From Paenibacillus sp. UNC451MF (GTDB lineage: Bacteria > Bacillota > Bacilli > Paenibacillales > NBRC-103111): 64,000 nt of DNA. Under the pieces are notes generated by a model. That model did no database searches, had not been told where the DNA came from, and saw only the letters and a program-made list of their open reading frames with translations. Below, in pieces: positions 46,107 to 54,726 of the stretch. Position numbers and translations under genes: made by a program. Location: assembly GCF_000686845.1 (NCBI RefSeq), contig NZ_JMLS01000014.1, positions 1 to 64,000 of the forward strand. Direction: 5' to 3'. Positions within the stretch are counted from its first letter, which is position 1. Each line of letters starts with the position of its first letter.

Positions 46107-47930
46107 TTACTCTGCTTCATATGCTTTCAGCACGCGACTGCTTTCACGTCGCTCCGGGGAAGTGACCGTCACATGCAGCTTGCCGCCGGCTGAATTCAAC
46201 TGCAAACGTTTGATCGTGACGACCGAGCTGCCTTCTGACGCAGTTGCGACAGCATCTGATCCCCAAGCCGTTTGAATAGGATGTGTGGAAGAAGCATCCT
46301 CATACAGCTTCACAGTATCCCCGGGCTTGAGATTCGTGATGGTCACCTCATCCACGTTCTGATCCGTAACATTCGTAACGTAAATGTTGTTAGGTGATAA
46401 TGGCAGCGTTAATGGCTCTGCCGCAAAGATTTTAGGTGTTCGTGAGCTTTCCTCACCTTGTGAGCGGGTTACCGTAACATATACAATGCCATAACCTGAT
46501 TCCGGTAAGGCCGTATGTACGACAGCAGATGCTGTTCCGTCTGCAACAGCTGTACTAATGGGAGCTGCGGCCGCTTCATCCGCATACACCTTGACCATAT
46601 CACCTGGCTGAAGCCCTATTACGGTAACCGTATCGTTAGGGCCTGCCGCATTGCGGATTGAAATATCAGAACGCGATGGAGCCAGGCCAGCTTGCTCTGC
46701 GGCATAGCTTTTGACCGTTCGGCTGCTTTCCCTTCCGGATACGGATGTTACGCTGACATATACGTAGCCTGCTTGCTTTCCTAGCTGTCCTATTTTGATG
46801 ATTGCCAGAGATGATGATGAACTTATCGTCGCCGTTCCCAATGTATGGGTCGCGTCTGCAGTCGGATACACTTTGACGATATCGCCGGGTGATAGTCCAA
46901 AGATTTCTATATGATCGTCCGTGCCTTCCTGCTCATTCATAACGACAATCATCCCCGGCGCCAAGGCTGGCGTTACAGGTTCCGAGCTGTAACGCTTCGA
47001 AATCCTTTCGCTTTCCAAGAGCGGAGGTGAGGTGACCGTAATATAAATGCTCTCTTGATCATCGCCTGAGGAAGGAAGGGTAAGCGGAATTTCCACAGAT
47101 GATGCCCCTGAAGCCACAACGGCTTGAGTTACGGGTGACGAGTCCCGATTGGAAGCATAAACCTTCACTGTATCCCCGGCCTGCAATTGTGAAACAATAA
47201 CGCGGTCATTGGCCCCCCGTTCGTTTATGACACGTATTTGATCAAGCTGAGGCTTGCCTGTTCTCGGTTCGGCATCATAAGCTTTTTCTATCGCTCGACT
47301 CTCTCTTTTCCCTGGCTCTGTTACAGCTACATAAATAATGCCTTCATCCGCACCTAGCTGTCCGACCGAAATAACCGTCCCGTCCGTTGTGCTCGACGCT
47401 ACTGTACTTGAACCAAGCAGCTTTATTTTGGAGGCATCCTTATAAACCTTCACTACATCTCCAACATGAATACCACGTACAGTGACCTGATCCGTCGCTC
47501 CACCCGACCGATTCGTTATGCGGATGGATGTCACAGCAGGTGCTGCAGAAACAGGCTCCTCCGCGAAGGATTTGACGATACGACGACTCTCGGAATAGGA
47601 TGGCTGCGTTACTGTAACGTAAATATGACCGCCTAATATACCTAACTGGTCGATCGTAACCGTTGCGCTGGTAGAGCCGTTGCTAACCGTCGAGCTGCCG
47701 ATAGGGGAAACCGCTCCTCCATCGGCATAGACCTTCACTACATCCCCCGCGGACAAACCACTTACCGTAACAAGATCACTCAGCCCGGCCGTTCTATTGT
47801 CAACCCTGATCAAGCTAGGTGCAGGTGGTACAGATATGGCCGCATGTACCGTTCCCACTGGAAGCAGCGAACAAAAGACAACACACGAAAGCAGCCCTGC
47901 TAACGCTATTTTCCTATTGTGTCTTAACAA
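46107..47930 (-). CDS. Secreted protein with six 90-aa KVY repeats
   Basis: A 607-aa protein starting at TTG 47930, with GGAGGTG upstream; the frame opens at 47948. A signal peptide with AALAG/LLPVGTVHA runs to about residue 35. The rest is six tandem beta-rich domains, each beginning near I-x-V-x-N, with GLxxGDxVKVY at the centre, YVTVT near the end and ESxRxxKxYxAEP at the close. No catalytic motif was found. It follows the pilin-like genes of the Tad operon and precedes the SLH gene, so it may be a structural or adhesive component of the surface. The family is not one I can name. Confidence 0.75.
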   Translation of the reverse strand: MLRHNRKIALAGLLSCVVFCSLLPVGTVHAAISVPPAPSLIRVDNRTAGLSDLVTVSGLSAGDVVKVYADGGAVSPIGSSTVSNGSTSATVTIDQLGILGGHIYVTVTQPSYSESRRIVKSFAEEPVSAAPAVTSIRITNRSGGATDQVTVRGIHVGDVVKVYKDASKIKLLGSSTVASSTTDGTVISVGQLGADEGIIYVAVTEPGKRESRAIEKAYDAEPRTGKPQLDQIRVINERGANDRVIVSQLQAGDTVKVYASNRDSSPVTQAVVASGASSVEIPLTLPSSGDDQESIYITVTSPPLLESERISKRYSSEPVTPALAPGMIVVMNEQEGTDDHIEIFGLSPGDIVKVYPTADATHTLGTATISSSSSLAIIKIGQLGKQAGYVYVSVTSVSGRESSRTVKSYAAEQAGLAPSRSDISIRNAAGPNDTVTVIGLQPGDMVKVYADEAAAAPISTAVADGTASAVVHTALPESGYGIVYVTVTRSQGEESSRTPKIFAAEPLTLPLSPNNIYVTNVTDQNVDEVTITNLKPGDTVKLYEDASSTHPIQTAWGSDAVATASEGSSVVTIKRLQLNSAGGKLHVTVTSPERRESSRVLKAYEAE

Positions 47931-47967
47931 GATGCAACGCACCTCCATATATTAAGAAAGTAAATTT

Positions 47968-48462
47968 TCAATCAAGGGGATACTCGTAAATAACCGTCTT
48001 ATAAACATCGCCGTCGTAGGACAGCGCATTGGTTCTGGGAAGCTTTACTTTTACTTTGTAAATTACGGAAGGCCCCTTCAATACTTTGGATATTCGCTCA
48101 CTTTCCCTAACGTAGCTGAAAGGAAAGCCTACTCCCGGAGTGCTATCATCTACATAATCCTCGAACACGACAACGGGTCGTTCCTTTAATAAAGTGCCTG
48201 TATAAGGAGTCCCTTCAGCATCAAGCTGCAAATTGTACTCCAGCCCCGCTTCGAATGCGGCTCGCGAATCACTCCGTTCAAACACAATTTGCCCCTCAGC
48301 AAGCCTGTCCTTCCTTACCTGCAGGGCAGCATCGTGAGCTCCGTGATTAATTGCGAATTTGAGCCGATTATGCGTTGTTGTGGTCACGAAGCGGTCGGCT
48401 TCAAAGCTTGTTGTATACAAGAACATCAGTACTACAAAAATGAGCAGCAGCGCGCGATTCAT
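47968..48462 (-). CDS. Membrane-anchored pseudopilin-like protein
   Basis: A 164-aa protein from ATG 48462 (GTGAGGGGG site). Residues 3-17 are a hydrophobic anchor, LLLIFVVLMFLY, and the rest is a polar beta-rich extracellular part. This TadE/TadG-like shape fits the Tad operon. The C-terminal half shows YKVKVKLP and DVYKTVIYEYP. Exact family not recognised. Confidence 0.6.
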   Translation of the reverse strand: MNRALLLIFVVLMFLYTTSFEADRFVTTTTHNRLKFAINHGAHDAALQVRKDRLAEGQIVFERSDSRAAFEAGLEYNLQLDAEGTPYTGTLLKERPVVVFEDYVDDSTPGVGFPFSYVRESERISKVLKGPSVIYKVKVKLPRTNALSYDGDVYKTVIYEYPLD

Positions 48463-48469
48463 ATCCCCC

Positions 48470-48868
48470 TCACCGTACCAACGCCTCACTCATTTGCTTC
48501 GCATAGCGCACGATTTCAGGAGGATCCCTGTCGATACTGCCGAACATGCTTCTAAAGAGCCATCTTGGCGTACTTTTTACTGAGAGCTTCCCCTCAACAT
48601 ATTCCCCCCTTGGCGTCAGCTCCGTCGTCCCGGTAAAACGAATGTCGCTGGCATCAAGCAAAAACGTGTGCACCAGCGTACCCCGCATTTCATCGATAAT
48701 CTCGGGGGTAAATCGTCCGTTGTCGGCATTTGACGCTTTTTGGATCGCACTGTCAAGCACCATCTCTACCGCGTTCGCCCGAGTTGAATATATATCGTGC
48801 AGAATGGGCTGAAACAGCAGCAGCATTAAAATATAAACCGTCAGCATTTCCACCAAAGCTGCCTTCAT
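48470..48868 (-). CDS. TadE/DUF4320-like membrane protein
   Basis: A 132-aa protein with an N-terminal helix (about 5-20), EMLTVYILMLLLFQP, carrying Glu7 in the position usual for pilin-like proteins, and a polar tail. Its start overlaps the previous gene's stop by 4 bp. It resembles small TadE-like or DUF4320 proteins found in Gram-positive Tad loci. The function is inferred from the locus. Confidence 0.6.
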   Translation of the reverse strand: MKAALVEMLTVYILMLLLFQPILHDIYSTRANAVEMVLDSAIQKASNADNGRFTPEIIDEMRGTLVHTFLLDASDIRFTGTTELTPRGEYVEGKLSVKSTPRWLFRSMFGSIDRDPPEIVRYAKQMSEALVR

Positions 48869-49101
48869 ACGGTCAAATTTTCAATACTAATCCCGGGTGA
48901 TTCATCATTCTCTAAGGAGTCCAGCTGAGGCGTTCCTTTCATTTGATAATGGTACGATGTTGGAACGTTTGTATTATTAAATAAATCATCCATTTGCGTT
49001 TTCTTATCTTTAATCGATCCCCATAACGCAACAAAAATGAAAATTCCGATAGCAGCCAATGTAGCTGCAATTAACAAAAATTTCTCCAAAGCCGGTTTCA
49101 T
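48865..49101 (-). CDS. Flp-pilin-like small protein
   Basis: A 78-aa protein: short basic-Ala lead MKPALEKF, then a helix (about 8-30), then a 45-residue polar tail. The size and plan match a Flp pilin or pilin-like subunit, though the classical G-x4-E-Y cleavage site is not present, and no prepilin peptidase gene is seen. It lies between the TadC-like gene and the TadE-like gene. Confidence 0.6.
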   Translation of the reverse strand: MKPALEKFLLIAATLAAIGIFIFVALWGSIKDKKTQMDDLFNNTNVPTSYHYQMKGTPQLDSLENDESPGISIENLTV

Positions 49102-49125
49102 ACTTTATTCGCTCCTCGTCTTTAA

Positions 49126-50019
49126 TTATCCGAAGTGATTCGTACTGCGGGCTAAATCCGTCACATATTGCTGAGCAATATTTAACGCATTCCATAAGTA
49201 AATGAGCAAAGGGCTGAACGCAGCCGCATAAGCGATACTGCCGAAAAACTTTCTTTGACGACGGCGATTTTCCCTCAGCATTTGCGTGTAGCTCTCTTCC
49301 CTGGTATCAACCAATGCCGAGATGTCCTCCGGAGGGGTCAGCTCTAAATCGGCAAGCAGTTTGCACAGCTCCTTCGCTTCACGGGTTCCGATATCATCGG
49401 CAATCGTCTGCAGCGCCATATGAGCCCCCTCGTCAAAAAGCCTCAGCCCTTTATTCAAGGACGGCTTGATGCGTACCGTATAGTCGCGAAGTTTGGTGAG
49501 CAAGGTGTGCAAATTTAGTCTTCGCTTCGGGTTTCCTTTCAGCTCGTCTGCAATCATGCTGTAAATCATGAACAGCTCGCGATTTTTTTCCCCATCATCG
49601 ATTTCCTTCCATTTGCTTAACACATAAGTGAGCAAGGAAGCCTTCGTATTCGTAGCAAGCAGCACGACAATCGGCCCCCACAGCCGGAGCAGCAGGCTTG
49701 GCCATGTAAGCTCCGCCCAGTGAAAGGAAGCATCGTATAAGCTGTTCATGATCCACACCAAAGCCGTACCGTAGCGAAGCGATTGAATCTTCCAGGCGTT
49801 CAGCCTGAACGGGTAACCCGTCTGTTCCAAGCGCCGCTCCAGCTCCGGATGATACAGCCAGCGCTTGAGCTGCATATATTGCAGCCGCGTCATGTACTTC
49901 AGCGATACAGGTGCGCGCAGTCTGCGATGAACCAAATAAGCGGCATAAACATACAGCAAACAAATGAGCAAAGCGAACAAGGCGCTTGCTATGGCATATC
50001 CTTCATGCTGCAGCTGCAT
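49126..50019 (-). CDS. tadC: TadC-like secretion membrane protein
   Basis: A 297-aa protein with hydrophobic segments near 8-28, 85-125 and at the C-terminus (about 255-275) and a large cytoplasmic part between. It fits the T2SSF/TadC family only weakly by motif (the segment DIGTREAKELCKLLADLEL echoes the TadC core), so the name relies on its place after TadA and TadB. It acts in the membrane platform for pilus assembly. Confidence 0.6.
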   Translation of the reverse strand: MQLQHEGYAIASALFALLICLLYVYAAYLVHRRLRAPVSLKYMTRLQYMQLKRWLYHPELERRLEQTGYPFRLNAWKIQSLRYGTALVWIMNSLYDASFHWAELTWPSLLLRLWGPIVVLLATNTKASLLTYVLSKWKEIDDGEKNRELFMIYSMIADELKGNPKRRLNLHTLLTKLRDYTVRIKPSLNKGLRLFDEGAHMALQTIADDIGTREAKELCKLLADLELTPPEDISALVDTREESYTQMLRENRRRQRKFFGSIAYAAAFSPLLIYLWNALNIAQQYVTDLARSTNHFG

Positions 50020-50043
50020 GAACGCTTGTCATCTCCATTCTCC

Positions 50044-51036
50044 TCAATAGTCGTTAGGGGGGCGACGGAACCATATGGCAAGAAGCAGCGAACCCCCAAT
50101 AAAACAAAGTGTTACCGTCAGCCAAAACCTTCCTTGCTCGGTCCCGAGCTGGTAGTGCATCGTGCTGTTATAGCCCATAAAAACAATCATAATAACGATC
50201 AGCAGCGGAAACAGGATGACATGAAGCCAGCTCAGCTGCAGTACCTCCGAGCTCGAATCTCCTTCATCACGCAGCATATCGATTTGCTTATGAATGTTTT
50301 TATCTATTGCGTTGAGTGTGCTCTCGACATTCTCGCTTCGCAAAAGCCCTTTAAGTACCGTCAAACCGAGCTGCTTGGCGAAGGAGGTTTGAATGCTGTA
50401 TATAAACTCTTCAATTGCCTTCTCCATCTCACGCGAATCTACATAATTCAACTCCTCTCGAATCCAGTTCATAAAGTGCCGTCGGATAGGAGCCGAGGAA
50501 ACTTCCTGGCTGGCGAGCTGCAAGGCGGTTCGCATATTCCCACGGGTCACCTTATATTTACTTGATAAAATACCGACTGCCTCCGCCAGATCATACCCAC
50601 TCTGGATCTGCGAGCTTCTCAGCTTCAAGCGATGGTAGGCAACAGGACAAGCTAGAATGAGAGCGCCCATAAAAAAACTGAATCTTGCGTCCAAAGTAAT
50701 GAAATAAATAATCAGACCTACGGACACAGCCATCGATACAGTAAGCAGAACAAACCTCTGTACGGTGTGATCGTTATAACGCTCGCCGTGCGTTACCTTA
50801 AGCAAGAGCTCCAGCTCTCGTCGCATCCGCAGCCATACAGCGGTTATCCGTGACGCATTCTTCTCAGGCTCCTTTTGCTTGCGAAGCTGCTTCATGCCTC
50901 TCCTGTAACGGCGGTCGGTACGTATGACTTCTCCCCAATAACGGAGCAAGGGCATCAAAGTCTTATATAGCCCGAGTGTAAACAACCATGCGGATAGAAG
51001 CAGTACTACTGCATTAACGATCGGATATAGAACCAT
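50044..51036 (-). CDS. tadB: TadB-like secretion membrane protein
   Basis: A 330-aa protein from ATG 51036 (GGGAGGG site); the frame reaches 51135 but overlaps tadA too much. Helices lie at about 5-25 and near 95-140 and two at the C-terminus. The cytoplasmic T2SSF-like region has AEAVGILSSKYKVTRGNMRTAL. It overlaps the tadA stop by 23 bp, so translation is probably coupled. Confidence 0.7.
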   Translation of the reverse strand: MVLYPIVNAVVLLLSAWLFTLGLYKTLMPLLRYWGEVIRTDRRYRRGMKQLRKQKEPEKNASRITAVWLRMRRELELLLKVTHGERYNDHTVQRFVLLTVSMAVSVGLIIYFITLDARFSFFMGALILACPVAYHRLKLRSSQIQSGYDLAEAVGILSSKYKVTRGNMRTALQLASQEVSSAPIRRHFMNWIREELNYVDSREMEKAIEEFIYSIQTSFAKQLGLTVLKGLLRSENVESTLNAIDKNIHKQIDMLRDEGDSSSEVLQLSWLHVILFPLLIVIMIVFMGYNSTMHYQLGTEQGRFWLTVTLCFIGGSLLLAIWFRRPPNDY

Positions 51037-52702
51037 CCGACTGCCCTCCCCATGCTTCGATACATTCACGAACACCGATAGCCGAGTCTCGTCGATGCTT
51101 CTCATAGAGAGGATACGCCTGTTCCAATGTCTCACTGATTCGATGAAGCGGATTCGCGTGGACAGGATTCAGTACCACAACCCCTTCTCCTTCAGGAATA
51201 GGCGATGCTTCAGCTAATCTACGCAGCGCCCGCTCAGTGACCTCAGCCCACTCGGGCTGAATTTGCCGCATTTCTTTACGCAGACGCTCGCTTAAATCAT
51301 TTCTGTAAGTCCAAGTGTCGTCGCTCTCGTTCCAATGCAATAGCTCATGCGTGCTGATCTCACCATTCATCCGGTTATAGCGAAGCTCCATTACGCTCTT
51401 GATCCTTTTGCGCGACCTTCCCGCGTCCTGGGTCTGAACGATCAGAATGTCAATATTATCAGCAACCCGTTTCTCTTCTTCTTCGTACCGCACGCCCGGG
51501 TTCAGACTACATAACAGTCGTGCGAACTGCGAAGGCACCGTCTCAGGCTTCCATGTATGAAAGGTACTGCCGAAGCCTTTGAGCAGTCGTTCGCAGGCAA
51601 GCATTGCTCCTTCCGCTTCCACCCTCCGAACCTCGCCGATGATGGCATAATCAACATCAAATCGAAGCACTTGATCCATCGCATGATGAAACGTATTTTC
51701 ATGCGTGACCCGCTCGATCAATTTTTTTTCGGGAAAATCACGGCTAGCCGCTAGCTCATAATGCTTTTCGATAATGGCCCCTGTATAATCATCGGCCCTC
51801 TCGGCTATTAATGCTTTCAGGGTCGTGGACTTCCCAGTCCCTGGAGGTCCGATCACCAACATATTACAGTGTGTCTTTGAAATCCCCTTCAGCAGAACCG
51901 CTGCTTCGGGTGGAATGGTTCTGCGACGCTCGTCCGCCAGATCGTCCACCGTTACCCGTCCGATCAGAAACCGCCGAAACGTAATGACATCATGCCGAAC
52001 ATCCGGCTTGACCGTTAATGTCACCCGTTCTCCCGTGTACAAATCGACCTCCAAGGTGGTGTTGTACAAGTTGACGATGGCATCCTCTCTCTGCCGGGTT
52101 AAGGCACGAATGATTTTGTCGACCTCTTGGGTGGATACAAATTGAAAGGGCATCCGTTCATGACGTCCATTGTGATGAATCCAAATCGACGTACCGATAA
52201 TTTGCGCCGCATAGCTGTCAGGGTACTTTTGCCAGCAGGCTAGCGCTTTAAAGCCATAGATTTCGTGAAATATTGCATGAGTTATGTCGGAGTAGCACTG
52301 CTGCTCCTCTCTCGCATAAGGCCTTAAGCCCACATAATATTCAGGCAGCTCCACTTGATACAAACCGTTCTGATCCACATAAGACTGGATTTGCTCCATA
52401 ATAGCCGATACAGTCTCAGGAACACCGATAATCGCCTTATTTTCCAGTTCGACAAAAGCTTGCGCCTCATCTGCCCCGGTTCCATCGGCTTGCAGCCTAT
52501 CTGCATCCCTTCGATGCATTGTTCCTGCGAACCGCTCGCCAACCAGATCCTTGTAGGTTTTGCACACCTGTTCGAATGACGTCTTCCCTGCTTTAACGGG
52601 CGTATGATCGACTGCCGGTAGTACAGCGTGGGGCGCCAAGGATGCTTCTATCGATGCTTCTCTATTAAATTGACCGATATGAAATCTGGAGTAGCCTCCC
52701 AT
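51014..52702 (-). CDS. tadA: TadA/CpaF-type secretion ATPase
   Basis: A 562-aa cytoplasmic hexameric ATPase driving pilus assembly. The Walker A is VIGPPGTGKSTTLKAL, the Walker B-like segment is YAIIGEVRRVEAEGAM and the following RLLKGFGSTFHTWKPETVPSQFARLL matches the CpaF His box. The N-terminal 200 residues form the CpaF-type N-domain. The start follows AAGGAGG and overlaps none; tadZ ends 4 bp upstream. It is the best-supported marker that this is a Tad locus. Confidence 0.92.
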   Translation of the reverse strand: MGGYSRFHIGQFNREASIEASLAPHAVLPAVDHTPVKAGKTSFEQVCKTYKDLVGERFAGTMHRRDADRLQADGTGADEAQAFVELENKAIIGVPETVSAIMEQIQSYVDQNGLYQVELPEYYVGLRPYAREEQQCYSDITHAIFHEIYGFKALACWQKYPDSYAAQIIGTSIWIHHNGRHERMPFQFVSTQEVDKIIRALTRQREDAIVNLYNTTLEVDLYTGERVTLTVKPDVRHDVITFRRFLIGRVTVDDLADERRRTIPPEAAVLLKGISKTHCNMLVIGPPGTGKSTTLKALIAERADDYTGAIIEKHYELAASRDFPEKKLIERVTHENTFHHAMDQVLRFDVDYAIIGEVRRVEAEGAMLACERLLKGFGSTFHTWKPETVPSQFARLLCSLNPGVRYEEEEKRVADNIDILIVQTQDAGRSRKRIKSVMELRYNRMNGEISTHELLHWNESDDTWTYRNDLSERLRKEMRQIQPEWAEVTERALRRLAEASPIPEGEGVVVLNPVHANPLHRISETLEQAYPLYEKHRRDSAIGVRECIEAWGGQSDGSISDR

Positions 52703-52705
52703 AGG

Positions 52706-53983
52706 TCAAGCCTCCTTTAGCGGCTTCACCCAACGAAGCCACGAACTCTTCTCGGATTTGGCAGCGACGGAGGAAGCCACTCTGTCCGAAGCAGGCAGTA
52801 GCGGAATGCTGTAATAATGAAGAATAGCGCGGCATACTTTGCGCAGCTCCTTATCATACTCAGGCCAATATTGGCTGAGCAGGCTTTTTTCCGCCTCGCT
52901 CCGGTAAAAAGAGGCTACCTGTGGGAGACTTCCGACATACGGCATATTCAGCTGGCGAGACAATTGCTTCTCATTTTCCATATCAGGAGAACGAAGCATT
53001 CGGTTAAACAGCAGCATCGCCTGCCGATTCTCCAAATGAAACACGGGATATAAAATATGCTCGCACATACGCCTCCACTGTTCTTTGGCCGCCTGACTTT
53101 GATTCATTTGCACCAGCAGCAAATCCGCAGCATAAATACTTTGCGCTGACAGCGCATGATCCGGATAGCTCCCCGCATCGATAAGTACGAGATCAAAGCT
53201 TTCACGTGCCTTGTCAATCAGCCAAGAGATTCCGTCAGTATGATAGTAATAAAGCTTTTTTAAATCCCTGTTGCCGGCCAAATAATGAACACCCGGAGCG
53301 ATCTCCTGCATTTTGCCGAGAAGATCTCCGCCTTGCAGCTGACGTCCCTGGAGGCTGCCCCACAGCTCATCCAAATATTTAGCCTCGTACTTGAGACCGT
53401 TGTCCCCGGGATTCCATCCGTTCAAACCCAAAATGCCAATGCGTTTACCTGACAACTTGGAAAGCTGCAGTCCTGTCAATAACAGACTGGAGGTAAGCCC
53501 TAACTGCGGCAGTGCTCCCATGGCTGTAATCACTTTACTAACAGGCTGTTCCTTGGCAAAGCAGAGTCTCCCTACTTCTCTTGCTGCCTGCTCGGGTGTC
53601 AGATTGGGCATCACATACCGGATTCCATGTGCGGCGCAAAGGCTTTGCGTTGTTTTCAATCCAATAAAATCTGGTTCATTGCTCAATAAATAAATGAAGG
53701 TATGCGCTCGGCAGGTCGCTCTTAAAGCAATCACTTCATATATATCAAGACATTCTCCGCTGACGATCCAAACATCCGATGCCGACTCCAAACCTGATCT
53801 GCCAAGCTCTTGTGAGGCTGATCCTGTAAAACCGACATGGCTGCTGGAACTCTCGCCTTCTTCCGCTTCCATCAGCAGCACAGCTATCATTTCTCTGGAA
53901 ATCGATGAGATCGAGCCATAATCGCTTGAAAGCCGCAGCTCTTCTAGCAAACGCCGATCCTCGGCTACTACATAAGCATTCAA
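52706..53983 (-). CDS. TadZ/CpaE-like protein with degraded P-loop
   Basis: A 425-aa protein starting at TTG with AGGAGG. The N-terminal 140 residues look like an atypical receiver, and the C-terminal part is a MinD/ParA-like Rossmann domain: VITAMGALPQLGLTSSLLLTGLQLS, where a normal protein has a Walker A with Gly-Lys-Ser/Thr, then FDLVLIDAGSYPD. The lysine is absent, so ATP binding is questionable. TadZ normally localises the Tad machine at the pole. The next gene encodes TadA. Confidence 0.7.
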   Translation of the reverse strand: MNAYVVAEDRRLLEELRLSSDYGSISSISREMIAVLLMEAEEGESSSSHVGFTGSASQELGRSGLESASDVWIVSGECLDIYEVIALRATCRAHTFIYLLSNEPDFIGLKTTQSLCAAHGIRYVMPNLTPEQAAREVGRLCFAKEQPVSKVITAMGALPQLGLTSSLLLTGLQLSKLSGKRIGILGLNGWNPGDNGLKYEAKYLDELWGSLQGRQLQGGDLLGKMQEIAPGVHYLAGNRDLKKLYYYHTDGISWLIDKARESFDLVLIDAGSYPDHALSAQSIYAADLLLVQMNQSQAAKEQWRRMCEHILYPVFHLENRQAMLLFNRMLRSPDMENEKQLSRQLNMPYVGSLPQVASFYRSEAEKSLLSQYWPEYDKELRKVCRAILHYYSIPLLPASDRVASSVAAKSEKSSWLRWVKPLKEA

Positions 53984-54011
53984 CTGTATTGACGCCTCCT
54001 CTTGGGTTGCA

Positions 54012-54710
54012 CTATCTGTATACGATTAAAAACCGGTAACCTTTGGTACCATATTTGCGAATGAGCTCCTTCTGCTCTTCATTGACTATAAATTCAACCG
54101 TATTGACGGCTCCTGTCGTCTTCTTGCGATCATCGGTCGAAGCAATCTCCTGATTATTCGTTCCTTTGACAAAGCTGACGACCATTTCCTGCAGCCTTTT
54201 CTCCTCCTCGAATGGAATGTTCAGCGTTTCCAGCTTTTCGCGGGTCAGCTCCTGTCCCGATTTATCCTCCGCTTTTTTGGCCTCTTCCTTTTGGACTAAC
54301 AGCAGGGATACCCTGTCCCCACGGAGCAAGCTTCCTGGAGGCTTTCCGAACATCCATTCCGCAGGCAGCGACATATTCCATTCCCCTGGGCCGGGCAGCA
54401 AATGATTCGTATTTAGCATCGCATCCGTTATCTGCTCATTGACGCGAATGACTCGCGTTGTTTCCTGTCCAAGAGCACGAGGGACCTTGTCGATGGCACC
54501 ATCAACAAGCAGTTCTTTTTTCAGCTTCACTGTCTTCAGATCAGCCTCCGACAAACGGACGCCTCGTTCTACCGTACGTGCTGCCTGGAGGACCTCAACA
54601 GTACCCCATCTCGGCTCTACACCCCATTTCCAGCCGATTAACAATGCTGGACCTGAGAAGCATAGTCCTATGACCAGCACATAGTACATGCATTTATACC
54701 AAAAGTTCAT
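54012..54710 (-). CDS. CpaB/RcpC-like SAF-domain protein
   Basis: A 232-aa protein from ATG 54710. Residues 5-24 are a membrane anchor, then an SAF-type beta domain at about 33-100 (VLQAARTVERGVRLSEADLKTVKL), then a polar tail with a KEEAKKAEDKS linker. CpaB/RcpC proteins support pilus assembly outside the membrane. It lies between the kinase and the TadZ-like gene, as in Gram-positive Tad loci. Confidence 0.75.
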   Translation of the reverse strand: MNFWYKCMYYVLVIGLCFSGPALLIGWKWGVEPRWGTVEVLQAARTVERGVRLSEADLKTVKLKKELLVDGAIDKVPRALGQETTRVIRVNEQITDAMLNTNHLLPGPGEWNMSLPAEWMFGKPPGSLLRGDRVSLLLVQKEEAKKAEDKSGQELTREKLETLNIPFEEEKRLQEMVVSFVKGTNNQEIASTDDRKKTTGAVNTVEFIVNEEQKELIRKYGTKGYRFLIVYR

Positions 54711-54726
54711 CGAGCTTCTTCTCCTG

